NCBI RefSeq assembly: GCF_030272615.1 | Contig: NC_081413.1 | Span: forward strand, 719,828,867 to 719,892,866 | Source: Cryptomeria japonica | Taxonomy: Eukaryota; Streptophyta; Pinopsida; Cupressales; Cupressaceae | Reading direction: 5' to 3' | DNA: 64,000 nucleotides | Part shown: in pieces, positions 10,676 to 23,144 of the stretch | Layout of the letters: each line of letters starts with the position of its first letter | Position numbering within the stretch: the stretch's first letter is position 1 | Notes under the pieces: model-generated | The model's input: only the letters and a program-made list of their open reading frames with translations | Databases searched by the model: none | Told to the model about the DNA's origin: nothing | Program-made: the position numbers and the translations under genes

Positions 10676-11878
10676 TGTTAGATAGTTCAAATAACTGGAA
10701 GACAACTAAGAGGGCGGGTGAATCAATTGTCTCGTATTACCAGAACCATTATCAATTAAAACTTTAATACCAGAACCCAAAACATTAATACTAGAATGCT
10801 TAAACCAAATACCAGAATAGTAGTTAAACCAATTAAGCATAAATATTAATAACAGAATAAATACCATCCACATGACACCAAAATTTATACGTGGAAATCT
10901 CGATAAAGGGAAAAACCACAGTGGGAAGCCTACCCACAGTCAGATAATACTTCTATAGTAAGTATACGAATTACAATTGAGGGGCCTACACTTGCAGGAA
11001 GGGAAACAACCTAGAGCGAACTCCTCGTCACAAAAGGAGTCTCACTAAATACATAGAAATCCAGACTACAATCTGAAGAAGTGTTGAACTGCAAAAGATA
11101 ACATCTCCTATTCTTCAGTACAGTTCTAGTTAAGCTCAATACCAAAGGACTAAATCCTCTTACATAAACCCAATTCAATATCCAATGATTGATGTAATCC
11201 TTTGACTAAATGATATTACATTATTCCCACATTACATCCCTTTCCCATTATTATAATCTACCATATGTTCTACAATGGCATCTTACATCTATATATACAA
11301 ACCCTCGACCATAAATAATTAGGTCGGCCACCAGATAATAAACCAATTACATAATTACAAAACACATTGGCCTTAGACTAAAAAAATAATACCCAACACA
11401 TAGGACATCCTAGAAATGTATCAAGAGGTCCAATCCACACACTTCATTAAACCGATCCATAACCTAGACCAACTGGGACCTGGTATAGGTCCACACGCTA
11501 CAACAATGATCTTCATTCACCAAGTCTCGAACATTATCACCAACACCATCTAGAAACCATACCAAAAGCTACACCAACACCACTTATACAATTCATCAAA
11601 GATCTTCATCAAAAGCTCTGCCGGTGAAACCCTTGCTGGAACCAAAAACTAAGCTTCTAAGAAAACAGGATAGCATCTGATCACCAGACCAAAACCAAGT
11701 TACTAGATATGAACATGAGTATCATGAATAATCCAATTCTATAACCAAATCATATCAGAGCCTACCAGATCATGTTGGATCCAAACCAACTAGAAACCAC
11801 TCATCCTATTGGGACCAGAAGGGTACCAGTAAAGCATCCAACTAGTATTTGCATCAATGAAAAAACATCAATGCAACA
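10676..11878 (-). repeat. 5' LTR of copia element
   Basis: About 1203 bp. On the minus strand it starts TGTTGCATTGATG at 11878 and ends with CTAACA at 10676. It contains the GATTCACCCGCCCTCTTAG-like stretch and a variant of the GGTTTTTCCC…TTTCCACGT block shared with the other copia LTRs here. Confidence 0.8.
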
Positions 11879-12428
11879 CATAATCAATTCCTCCAAATGG
11901 ACAAAATTATGTTCTATCTAATCAATTTATAATTCTTAATGACATTGATTTATATGATCAAGAGATATCTGCATTGGCCCAAGATGGATCAAATGTTGAT
12001 GAACAAGATGAAATGTGTTAAGCCATTAGGTTGGCCTCTGCTAAAGAGAATCCTTCAAAAAATACAAAGGATGAAGTGCAAACCAAAGGGAAGGTCAGCC
12101 ACATGCCAAGGAATGTTGTAAACAATGAATTGAAGCTCCACAAGCTATGAAATTCATCTGCAAGATTTGCTAAAGGCAAAATAGGTCCAAGCGGTTTTGG
12201 TGTTCTAAGCCAAAACTATCTCGGATTCTTGAATTGATAACTTGACAGAAATATATCCAAATGTCTTGGAGACTTAGGTTAAGGAAGATGATCATGTCCA
12301 TAAGCAAAATCCAACTTTGCAAGATCTGGTGAGCAAATGCAAGAAAATTCAAAAAGAAATGTTGAAATGAAAAGAAATATTTTTGGTTGATGCAAGATTG
12401 CCAAGAACTGAGGGATGCTCCTGCATCA
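11879..12428 (-). repeat. Truncated 3' LTR of chromovirus copy 1
   Basis: It aligns by eye with the LTR pair of chromovirus copy 2 (32600-33356 and 37993-38750): shared words include GGTTGGCCTC, TGGTGAGC, and the terminal GATGCTCC-GCATCA. On the minus strand it starts TGATGCAGGAGC at 12428. Its far end is removed by the copia LTR that begins at 11878. Confidence 0.7.
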
Positions 12429-12483
12429 GACATCCAGAGTTGTTGAAAAAGTGATTCCCTCACTTTGTTAGGGTCAAAGGAAA

Positions 12484-13247
12484 AATGAGATGGTCTATGT
12501 TTTCTTGAGAAATCTAAGATGAATCTTCAACTGGTCTATCTTTCCACTTCACAAGATACTCTCTGTACTAGTTGCTTTGGGTGTTATGCCCAATCCTACT
12601 CTTCAAAATGTCTTCGATCTGATCTGGTTCCTTCTGGGCATCTACTTCTCCAAGTCGATAATACTACCTTAACTTAATTCTGATTCATGATACTAATGTA
12701 GATCTGCAATGTTGAATACAGGTGAAATACCCAAACTATCTGGTAACTCTACTTCATATGCATTTTTTGGAATTGAATTTCCTCAAGATCTTGCAAGGTC
12801 CAAACTTCCTCATCTACAACTTTTTATAGCTTTCAACTGGAAATCTTTCTTTTCTCAAATACACCATCACTTCATTGCCAACTTCAAATTCCCTATCTCC
12901 TCTTCTCATCTTCTTTCTTCTTATACTTGTTGTTCATATCCTCCAAGTGTTGTTTAACCTAAACATGTAAGGCCTTCTTATGATCTACAAATTATTTTGA
13001 TTTTGCACGCCTCTTGTCTTCATTGCTCATATCTCTTAATTCTAATATACCTCTAGGGTGTACTTTGGTAACTATCTCAAAAGGTGTTCTTCTAGTACTC
13101 TTGTTCACTGAATTATTGTAGGCAAACTCTGCTTGAGCAAGAATCAAATCCCATCTTCCTGTCTTCTCTCCAACTAAGCATCTCAATAAATTTACCAAAC
13201 TCTAGTTTACTACCTCTCTCTATCTATCAGTCTATGGGTGAAAAGTA
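12484..13247 (-). pseudogene. pol: Chromovirus copy 1: integrase C-terminus and chromodomain
   Basis: Minus-strand remnant. From 13198 it reads RCLVGEKTGRWDLILAQAEF, the integrase C-terminal region after the catalytic core. Shifted and stopped sequence follows over the GPY/F-type module. At about 12500-12610 a chromodomain is recognisable (YREYLVKWKDRPVEDSS, with a stop replacing the final Trp and another just upstream). Chromodomains at the integrase tail define chromoviruses and are thought to steer insertion by binding histone marks. The solo LTR at 13248 separates this piece from the integrase core. Confidence 0.75.
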
Positions 13248-14591
13248 TGTTGGCAACAACAATGAAGGAAAACTAAGAGGGGAGGGATTGAATCAGTTTT
13301 CATCGGATTCTATCAATTAAACACAATCTTAGATTTCAATCTTTTTTAGAAAGAATAAAGATAAACACAATAACAAAAATACACATAACACCAAGATTTT
13401 TGACATGGAAAACCCGGTTAAGGGAAAAACCAAGGTGAGAACCTACCCATAATAAGATGATACTCTGTAGTAGTATGTGTAAATATTACAATGAGGAATC
13501 CACATGCATTTAGGAACACTTCTTAGATCTCACTGCTCAAGATATAATGACCCAAAAGGCTCCAACCCTTAGGGAAGGTTCACTACCTTCAAACAATGAT
13601 TGGAATACAATCTGGATTACATGAACTACAAAGATAGCATTTGCTTATGCTTGATGACAGTTCCGGTTAAGCTCATTTGTCTTCCTTGCAACGATCTCTT
13701 CTCAATACACCATACCGAAGGATACATTTAATTATGTGCACATACACCACTCTCTGATAATGCATACACAACAACCATACCAAAATTACATGGATCTAAC
13801 ACCTATTTATACAATTCATCAACCTTGACTACAAGGTTGGCCAAACCCTCAACCCTCAATTACAAAATTACATCACAAGATACATACATAAACCACCAAA
13901 CTAATATAAGGTCATAGATGAAATAGCATGGACCTAAACCAAATTTCCAAACATGCATCACCACTGGAAATCCTGCCAAGAGTAGTCGCAACACACTACA
14001 CCACAAGAAATACCGCATAACATGAAGAATATCACCGGATCAAAAAAATCACCAATATTGTGCACAAGGATCAATGCGGGCCATCAAAACAAATAGGAAA
14101 TTATTAGGAAACACCAACAAGCACATTAGTACCATCTACAATAGCTACACCAACACCACGTATTCAAATCTTCATTGATCAACACACTAACTCTCAAGAA
14201 CACTTAACAACAACAGTTCAAACTAGAAAGATAACTTGTAGAGCACCAAATCATGAACCATATGAAATGAAGATACACATGAACATCCAAAACTTCTCCC
14301 AATTCCGCAACCAAAGATATGATCATACTGGAGCACAATGGATCAAATATCAGAATCTGGCAACCACTAAACAAAAAGACTAAACTTCAAACCAAATCAA
14401 ATAATATGATAAGTAAACTTTCGGATCATTGAAAATAATAAGGAATGAAGTATTCCATCATTCCAAATAGGTAAACCAACCATAACAGCTCAATGCAATT
14501 ACTGGATCATCAAACAACTCTCTACAACACTAGAACATAGGAATATATTGACATCAATGACAACATATCCTAGTAGCAACAATATCCAACA
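13248..14591 (-). mobile_element. Solo copia LTR with perfect target duplication
   Basis: A 1344-bp LTR. The plus strand begins TGTTGGCAAC and ends TATCCAACA, giving matched TGTTGG/CCAACA ends. It is flanked on both sides by AAGTA (13243-13247 and 14592-14596). The flanking chromovirus integrase reads through once one copy is ignored. Orientation is minus, because the CCC(T)CTTAG stretch lies at the low-coordinate end. It formed by insertion followed by LTR-LTR recombination. Confidence 0.9.
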
Positions 14592-15745
14592 AAGTAGAAT
14601 TGAACTTTAAATATATCTTCATTGTTTTCCAAACTATCCTCCAAAAATAACCAAAAAACTTAGTATCTCCATTTGAAACTATACTCTTAGGTAATCCATG
14701 CAATCTCACTACTTCCTTGAAAAATAGGTCTGCAATATGCATTGCATCTGATGTCTTCTTACAAGGTATGAAATGTGTCATCTTTGAGAACCTATCCACC
14801 ACCACAAAAATATAATAATTTCCTCTTTGTGTCTTAGGCAATCCAAGTATGAAATTCATGCTTATGTCCTCCCAATATCTCTTCAGAACTGCCAAAGGCT
14901 TATATAATCCAAAATTCTGACCACTACCTTTTGTAATCTAAAAAACTCTACAACTTTGCACAAATATCCTAACATCCTTATGAATTTGAGGCCAAAAGTA
15001 ATTCTCACTCACCAATACCACTATTTTTTCAACATCAAAGTGTCCAACTAATCCTCCACTATGCTTCTCCTTCATCAAATTCTCCCACATATAAATCTTA
15101 GGTATACACAACTGAACTCCTCTGAACAACATCACATCTTGAATGAAATAATCCAACCACTTACTTCTATCCACCATAACCGGGTATTTACATGCTTTCC
15201 AAGGTTCTCCAAAATCTAGGTCATCATCATACAAGGTCTTCAACTCCTCAAATCCTAACACTATCACTCTCATCTCTATCAAAAAAATTCTCCTTCTACT
15301 TAACGCATCAACAACTTTTTTTGACTTCCCACTCCTATGTTTCAACACAAAGGTGTAACTCTGCAAGAACTCTACCCATCTCATATGTCTTTGATTCAAC
15401 TTACTTTGACTATTCAAGTACTGCAAATATTTATGAATGATATACAACACAAACTCCTTAGGCAATAAGTAATGTCTCCACTTCTTTGAGGCTTGAATTA
15501 TGGCATAAAATTCTTAATCATACACTAAATATCTCCTCCTTGCATCATTCAAGTTCTCGCTGAAATAAGATACTTCTCTTCCTTCCTAACATAACACCAC
15601 TCCAATTGCATTTCCACTTGCATCACAGTCCACTTGAAATACTTTGCTAAAATCTGGTAAACCTAACACATGCTACTCAATCACCTTCTGCTTCAACAAT
15701 TCAAAACTCCTATTTGCTTTGGTTGTCCACATGAAATCCTTCCAT
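14592..15745 (-). pseudogene. pol: Chromovirus copy 1: RNase H and integrase core
   Basis: It starts abruptly in the RT-RNase H connection (ANRSFELLKQKV) at 15745, where a Tat-type LTR fragment abuts. RNase H continues through FQVDCDASGNAIG and RRRYLVYD to RHRSGKSKKVVDALSRR. The integrase zinc finger keeps its His pair (HSGGLVGH), but the second Cys of the pair is lost (CRVF). In the core, the first catalytic Asp is Asn (SMNFILGLPKTQRG) and the second block reads SIVSNGDTKFFG. Several stops occur. It shares its design and most residues with copy 2 at 34160-35400. Confidence 0.8.
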
Positions 15746-16253
15746 GTTTGGAAGGTGGTGAGGACAAAACATTTAAAGCAAGGATTTGACCCATCCCTAA
15801 TCAAGTTGATTAGGAATATGAAAGTGATTAGAGGGATGGATTAGGTGGTTTAATGAGGGGTTAGAGTTGGAAAGTTAGAAGAATGTAACATGAGGAGAGA
15901 TAATGAGTGGAGGATTATAAAATTGAGGAAAATGAAGTGTGATTAGAGGATGATTAATTAGGTTAGATGATATGATTAGGTAAGGTGATTTGTAGGAACT
16001 ACATGACCAGCTTAGTTAATTGAAGCCAATTAACTAATAGAGTTTTAGAAGAAATAATTATTTAGGTGACTTTAGAAGAAAGGGAAAATAAATAATTTTG
16101 ATAAATTAATTATAGGACTATAGTGATAAGATTAATTAAATTTAATTTAATTAAATTTAAGAGGAAGGGGATCAATATAATTAAATTAATTAATTACATG
16201 GAAAGGCTAAAATTAATTAAATATTAATTTAAATAATTTTAGATGTCTACAAT
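15746..16253 (-). repeat. Head fragment of a Tat-type LTR
   Basis: The minus strand starts TGTAGACATCTAAAATTATT at 16253 and resembles the start of the LTR at 8343, including TCACTATAGT and TTCTTCTAAA words. Only about 508 bp remain. It lies between two truncated elements on opposite strands (chromovirus RNase H to the left, copia RT to the right), so a deletion accompanied or followed insertion. Confidence 0.6.
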
Positions 16254-17061
16254 GTTCAAGGAATTTGCTAGTGAAATGTAGAAGGAATTTGAAACATCTA
16301 TGATTGACGAGTTGAATTTATTTCTTGGATTGCAAGTAAATCAAAATAGTAAAGGTATTTTCATTCATCAGTCAAAGTATGTTAAATAATTGTTGAAGAA
16401 GTTTGGATTGGAGAATTCCAAACTGGTATGTACTCCCATGAGTACCAGATGCAAGTTGACTAATGATGATAAATATCCTAAGATGGATGCAAACAAGTAT
16501 ATATCAATGATTGGAGGATTGTTATATTTGACTGCTACAAGACCAAATATCATGTATGTTGTTTGTCTTGTATCCAGAATTTAGTAGGAACCAAAAGAGT
16601 AACATGTTGCAGTAAATAGGATATTCAAATACTTGAAAGGGATATAAAATTTTGGACTATGGTATCCCAAAGGATTAGACTTTACTCTAAAATCTTATAC
16701 TAATGCAGATTGGACAGGAAGTGTTGATGACAAAAAAAGTACAAGTGGTGGAGAATTTTTCCTTGGCCCTTGATTTGTGGCATGGCTAAGTAAGAAGTAG
16801 GATTATGTATCTTTATCAACCATAGAAGCTGAATACATTGTAGTTACTTGACGATGCACTTAGGTACTTTAGATAAAACAAACATTGAAGGATATTGGCG
16901 TATTGTCTAATGTAACCTATCTCAATAATATGTGATAATACAAGTGCAATCAATATCTCTAAGAACATGATTTTGCATTCCAAAACAAAGCACATTTCTA
17001 TTTAGTATCATTTCTTGAGAGAAAAAGTACTAGACAATGAAGTGAAACTTGAATATGTATA
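16254..17061 (+). pseudogene. pol: Copia reverse transcriptase end and RNase H (nested host element)
   Basis: The plus strand opens in the late reverse-transcriptase region (SMIDELNLFLGLQVNQ), continues with GIFIHQSKYV, SMIGGLLYLTATRPNI and the RNase H blocks ADWTGSVDDKKSTSGG, STIEAEY and KTKHISI. Stops are frequent (for example after QSKYVK and SRI). It breaks off within LEYV at 17061, where the Tat-like element begins. The missing tail resumes at 32384. No upstream gag, integrase or 5' LTR of this element remains in the window. Confidence 0.85.
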
Positions 17062-18539
17062 TGTAGTCACATAAATCTGTCGATTTTAATTAAATGAATA
17101 TTTTCTATTTATTTGATTAAAAACCCACTAGCCAACAGTTAATTAAATTAACATTTAATTAATTCATCTTCAAATCATTCTCCTATTAATTAAATAAATT
17201 ATTCAATTTATTTTAATTAATTCATTAAACCAAATTCACAATCAATTAAATGAATAAAATCTCATTTATTCAATTTAATCCCCTTTCCTCTTTTAAATAA
17301 ATTAAATAAAACATTTATTTAAATCATTAAAATCCCCCCCACTTGCATTCTCCTAAAAATGCAACTTGTACCTATTTATTGAAATAAATGAATTTTATTT
17401 TAATAAAAATCCTATTTTCCCTCACCCACCAAACCCACTTGCAATCCTAACCCCCCTCCTACATTCTTCTAACCCCTTCCTAATTAGCTTAATCCATCCT
17501 CTAAATATTGTCACATTCCTAAGCAACTTGGAGTCACTTCTCAAAGACCCCAAAATCTTTGAAAAACATTAATTGCTTTGTGTGTTCAACAATTTAACCT
17601 CTAAAGTCTTCCAAACCACTAATGGCTCTTACATGACCATTTATGGTTAAATCCACTTGCACCCATGGTTAGGAACTTTGACCCCTAACTCAAGCCTCAT
17701 GTAACCCATGTGTCTCCTCAAGCATTTATTGCTTTGACCATGGTTATCCTCACTAACTCATGCACAAGAGTTTACCCATTGGATAAAGAAATTATTTATT
17801 GGATAATGGCTTTATTCTCTCAACCCAACTTTAACCTTAACTCTCAAGTTAACCCTCAGGTCATGTCAAGCATTTAATGCTTCTTCCCTCTCCTCTCAAC
17901 CTATCTCATGTTGACACTTGTCATCTTGAGATTGCGTTGAAAGTCCTCACATGGATTGAATATCATTCAATCCTGACCCTTGTTGAGATTACTCAATCTA
18001 AACCATCCATTGCTCCATTTTTCCTATAAATAAAAGCCCATTTCTTCATATCCAAATCCTGAAAATTTGTATGCATTTACATTATACTGAATTTTAGAGA
18101 AGAGCATTTAGCATAAATCACTAAATATATTGTCATTTTGGTCTAAAATTAATCATTCTCATTTCATAGCATCTAAATTAGTTTGATTACATTTGCATAG
18201 CATTTAGATTAATCATTTGTCAATCTTGAACCTCCATAAGGCATCCATAGTGCAAAAAGATGCTGAGAGCTACACTAATTTGGAACTTGGAGAGGAGAGG
18301 AACAAGGAAGGAGAAGCTACCAACATGGTAGAGAGCATATGGAAATGTTTAGTTACTTTTTGTAGATTCCTTAAGCTTTCTATTTGTTTAGTAGTGTCTT
18401 TCTTGATATGCTTGCTTAGGATAGTATTCAATCTTTGATTTGCTAACACTAATGACTAACTTTTGTCTCTTGTGTTTTCTTGTGTGTGTTTAGCTATCAA
18501 AACGGGTTTTTACTAATCCTTCCATTTTGCAGAGCATCA
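17062..18539 (+). repeat. 5' LTR of Tat-like element
   Basis: It starts TGTAGTCACATAAATC and ends AGAGCATCA. TTCCTATAAATAAAAGCCC near 18024-18042 is a plausible TATA region. It is 20 bp longer than the 3' LTR because of one insertion, AAAGAAATTATTTATTGGAT, around 17787. Confidence 0.9.
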
Positions 18540-18855
18540 TTTGGTGAACCTGACGTGAACCAAGGAGCAACTTTTTGAAAAAAATTAACTTGTTTGACTA
18601 TTTTAATTGACACACAGGTCATGCTTTGGCGCTTTAGTGCTATTGTTTCCATAATAGTACTATTGTCTCAAATTTAACACTATTGTCCCTAGTATAGCGC
18701 TTTTGACTATTAAGTAGCGCTTTTGTCCCTGTTTTAGCGATGTTGATTTTCTGTATGAATAAATCCTTTTAGCGCTTTTGTCCTTACTGTCGCACTTTTG
18801 TGTTAAGTAGCACTTTTGTTCCAACATAGAGTAGCACTATTGTAACAGAGTGTTG
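18540..18855 (+). repeat. Primer-site region and degenerate leader repeat array
   Basis: Directly after the LTR the sequence reads TTTGGTGAACCTGACGTGAA, the expected place for a tRNA primer site; I cannot name the tRNA. From 18628 to 18848 about ten degenerate copies of AGCGCTTTTGTCC-like units occur (AGCGCTTTTGTCCC, AACACTATTGTCCC, AGCACTTTTGTTCC and others), irregularly spaced. There is no coding frame. Confidence 0.65.
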
Positions 18856-21365
18856 TAAAAAAATACCTTGTAACCAAAAACCCAAAATTTTTAGGCTTGT
18901 GGAAGCCCCCTAGACATGCGCATTTTTCTAACTTATTCTCTTTTGTGCAGGTTTTGACTAACCCTTACAATATAAATTTTAGTGATTTTTAGCTTAGGAA
19001 GTAAATTTGTTTTTATTGCTAACTTTGTCTTTCAAGTTGGGATAAAATAAACTACACTTTGATTTAGGTTTTAAAATTCACCACATCTTTCATTTAGAGC
19101 TCTAAAAAGAACATCATTGTTACAAGCTAAAAAGAACCACAAAAACTCAAACAAAATTTTTTTTATTTCTTACAAGTTAGGAAACAAACTTTGTTTTGGT
19201 GCTTAAAATCAACAAAACAACTTTATTTCTTGCAAGTTAGGATTAATTTTCTTTTGGTGCTTAAAATCAACAACACAAATTTTGATTTCCTTGCATCAAT
19301 TCAAATTAAAAAACACAATCCACACTTGGTTTTTGGGCAAATAAAAAGAACAATCAACTTGTTTCATTTTTCAAAGCGATTTACTTCAAGCAAACATGTT
19401 TTTCATTAAGTTGACCAGGATTTCATTTTTCCTAGTTTACTCAACATATTGCCTTTGAAGGATAAAAAGAACACCATGGTTGTTGGAACAACATCTCCTA
19501 ATATTTAGATCACCATTTGCAATGACAAGTTAAAAAGAACAAGTGTATTTTGTGTTTGACACACTTGTGCAAAAGAGTTTGTCGAGTGGTCCTACTTCTA
19601 ACACACACTATCCTCTCCCTTGGCTTTCGTGGTCCTAGGTGCAAGAGAAAAGTGTTAGGAACACTCAAATTTTATCTTTTTAAGAGAGGTCTGCCAAGAG
19701 ACACATCACTCTTGGGAATGACCTCACGTGGTAAATCCTTCCAGCTGCCATAGAAATCAGGTGTGAGCGAAAGTTGTAGCCTTGGGTATAGTTGTTCCTA
19801 TAGTGTAACTTGTCGAAAGGACAAATGGGCCCCACCACAAGTTACAAGGCTCTTAAGTGAGTCATTGTAGAATGAACTTATGTCCAAAGACATCGAAAAT
19901 TACTAAGCACCTTTATGTAGTAGCCCACCCATTCTATTGATTGAGAATATTTGTGATAAATTCAGTGCAAGAGCATAGAAGGTTTTGCTCCCAAGATACT
20001 CACCATACATATTTCCTTGAGTAGAAACATATCTTTTTGAAAGGTTACTTGCAACCTAATAAAAGTGGCAACTCCCCCATCATAGGGATCATCTATTTGT
20101 TATTCTCATGCAAGACTTGGTATATCACATCCTTACCTGCCACTATAGGATTCATAAGGTATGTAGTACCAAAGTTGAAGAAATATCAAGATGTGGGCTG
20201 AAATTATCGCAACTGGCCATTTGACCTTAGGGATAAAGTGTGTTTGAAGTGTCTTTGTTTTTGTGTCAGACTAGTGCAAATTGAACTAACTTCAGGCTTT
20301 GAAAAACACCTAAAATACATTTGAAGGAAAGGGTCATAAAAGTCTAAGGATTGGGTTGATGTAGACCCACACCTATTTGTGCCTTTTTGAGGCAACATTC
20401 TTGTGTTTGTGTGCTTGCTTTGTTTTCTTGTCAAAGAAAAATAAAAATAAAAAATCCAATTCCAAAACAAATATTCATCCAACACAAACATTTTCAAATA
20501 CCAACCAAAAGATCCAAAACAAGTACAAAAGCAAAAGTATCAAACTATATGACCATTCTTCACATCTTAAGAAAGAAGAATCTTCATCAACATGTCAACT
20601 TGAAGAGAAGACAATTAAGCTCATAGGCTTTCATCAAAAGAAGGAAATTCTTCTATCTTAATAGACAAATCTTTGTCTCACATAGAACCTTCTTACGATA
20701 CATGTGTCTATATCTTCAAGGAAAATCAAACGAGTTTGATCAAGAGTCATTGAACCACAGATCTTTTAGTCAATATAGAGCTTTAAGTTATCATCAAAAC
20801 AAGGGAGGCAAAATCAATATTGCCTTCTTTCCAGACATTTGCATCACATATAACATAGCTCGGGAAGAACCACCAACCCCCAAGAGGGAAGAAGAAGAGT
20901 TTGTTCCTTATGTGACACAAAGTTTTTATTGAAGTGCATTTCATCCATTTCCCACATTCACACATCATCAATCCATTCCAACTCTCGAAACATCAAGAGA
21001 TTTTTATCCTAAAGTTCTCTTTCGATATTGCTTGAATCAAACACAATACATCACTTTTTAGAGTGTCTTGACATCTAGGATAAACTCATCCTAAGAGGCA
21101 TTTCTATGCAGGTTAAAACTAGTCTATGAGCGAATCCTCTAATTACTAGGTAGTTGGGTCTGTAACACATCTCAGATCTCTCCAAACCTTATCACACCAA
21201 ACATTGTCAATCAAACACAACAAGCAATTCAAGAAAGGACTTTGGTCACATCTGCCTTTAGTGTTAGAGATCCATATGCAACACACCCCACCAAACATAA
21301 ATCTCTCATTTCATCAACAACTCATCATCATTTTCACCCAACTTCAACAAAAACTTGTAAACAAA
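18856..21365 (+). other. Non-coding leader of the Tat-like element
   Basis: About 2.5 kb between the primer-site array and gag. It contains a direct repeat of about 60 bp (from near 19168 and 19228, both with TTTTGGTGCTTAAAATCAAC). The ORFs at 20377-20661 and nearby are Lys/Ser/Asn-rich low complexity and look like chance frames. No gene is supported. Confidence 0.6.
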
Positions 21366-22841
21366 ATGGCTCAAACTAGATCAACGTCTAGACAACTAGA
21401 AATTGAAGAGGAAGAGGAAAATCTCAATGAATTCCAAGAAGCCCTTGGAGGAAGCGCAAATGATGAAAATTCAAGTACTTCTGCTCCTACAGCAATAAAA
21501 AGGGCACAACACAACCCTCTCTTTAATCAACTTTTTGACGAAATACTTAGGAGCAACATTGCTGCTCACTTTTTAAGACTTGCCCAAGAGGGAGCCAAAC
21601 TACCCTCTAATTTTGATACTGCACAATTAAGGCAATCATCAGAACACTAGTGTCGTAATGAGGATGGAAGAGGTCACGATCACATAAGATACAACATTCC
21701 TCAAGGAAATCCCCCACCTCTTCCTCCTCCAAATGACATAGACATTTGTGGCAACAAGTCAAGAATCTCGCCCAACAGCTTCATAGTGGCGTGAAAACCA
21801 ATCAGTTTTCACTTAATGACATTTGTCCCTATCCCTTTGATAGGAATATTCATATGCCACCTTTTCCGTGAGAGTTTGAAACACCCAAGTTCCAAAAGTA
21901 CCGAGGAAAAGGAGACCCTTGTGATCATGTTAGAGAATTCCATTCAACTTTCCTCAAAGTGGCATACGAGGACACATACCTCATGCGACTCTTTCCCCAA
22001 AGTTTGGGAGGAATAACCACATCATGGTTTTCCCAACTACCAGGTGGCATTAGGACATTTGAAGAACTAGTCCAGAAGTTCCTAGCACATTACTCACACA
22101 ATATTGAACATGATATCACCATGGCTGATCTATGTAACACTAAACAAAAACTAGGAGAGCTATTTTTCAATTTTTCTACAACAATGGCGTCAAATGTCTA
22201 GTAGATGTTCTTTTTAGTTACTTGAACAAGAACTAGTGGAAATATTTATTTCCAACTTAAATAACGAAATGGAATTTCACCTAGATGTGAAAGACACGGA
22301 CTCTTTCAATGACATGATCACCAAAGGTTTAAAATGTAAGTGGGCTCTCATAAAAAAAGGGCTTATCAAGATATACAATGAGCCAAAGAATGGCCCTCAC
22401 CTGTGCTTCAATAGCGATAAGCCTAAGTTTTGGAACAAAAACAAAAATATCGTCAATGATGGGGTTGTGGATGCTAGAACTATCAAAAATGCACAACCTG
22501 TGGTCCGATTTGGGGGTCAAAACCCCCCACCCAAGAACAACATAGTTGCTCCTTCACCAAATCAAGGATGCAATGTACCTCAAGAGGAACCCAAACAACG
22601 TCAACAAAATTTTAAACCAAAACGAACATACACTCCCTTAGGGGAACTTATTGAAATGGTGTTACGTGAGTTGGTTTCTCAAAATTTGGTGACCTTACCC
22701 AAAACATCAAATTATGAACCTCAAGTCAAACCTTCATGGTGGAGGGATACTAAACATTGCGATTTCCATCAAGGGAAAGGGAATAAGACAAGCAATTATC
22801 ACAGATTGAAAGATCTTATTTAGGATCTTATTGACCGAGGT
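21366..22841 (+). pseudogene. gag: Tat-like gag
   Basis: The start MAQTRSTSRQLEIEEEEE at 21366 follows the leader; an acidic N-terminus is common in this lineage. The Retrotrans_gag-type domain is spread over shifted frames at about 21870-22200, with YRGKGDPCDHVREFHSTFL, LFPQSLGGITTSWFSQLPGG and FEELVQKFLAHY. It ends with WRDTKHCDFHQGKGNKTSNY around 22740-22800, a Cys-His pattern typical of Tat gag in place of a classical zinc knuckle. There are at least two shifts and several stops. The product would form the particle shell. Confidence 0.8.
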
Positions 22842-23144
22842 GAGATCAAAATTGAAGGACATGACCCAAAGACAACGAACAATGATCATCTCATGTTTAA
22901 AAATCCACTTCCATCACAAGATCAAAGGGGTCCTTCCACTTCAGGGAGAAACACAAATACCAGTTATTATACATGAGCCGCATATAATTACACTATGAAT
23001 CACCTATATGATGCTAGTGAACAAATTGCAACCATTACCATCAAAAATCCAAACTCTACATGCAATGTTGTTATGCGTCGCAACAAGATCACCATTAAAG
23101 TAGCTCCACAAGGCACCCCTTCCATCCCAAAGTAGTATAACCTT

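Larger units (their letters stand above)
8344..11878 (-). mobile_element. Ty1/copia element, 5' half (LTR-gag-PR-IN)
   Basis: On the minus strand the order is LTR (11878-10676), primer-binding site, gag, protease and integrase. The integrase is cut at 8344 by the Tat-like LTR. Gag-protease-integrase order is diagnostic of copia. Reverse transcriptase and RNase H are not in the window. The element is inserted in the chromovirus LTR at 11879. Confidence 0.85.

Noticed and set aside
20377-20661. Lys/Ser/Asn-rich plus ORFs as a leader protein
   Set aside because: Low complexity in two overlapping frames with no known counterpart in Tat leaders.
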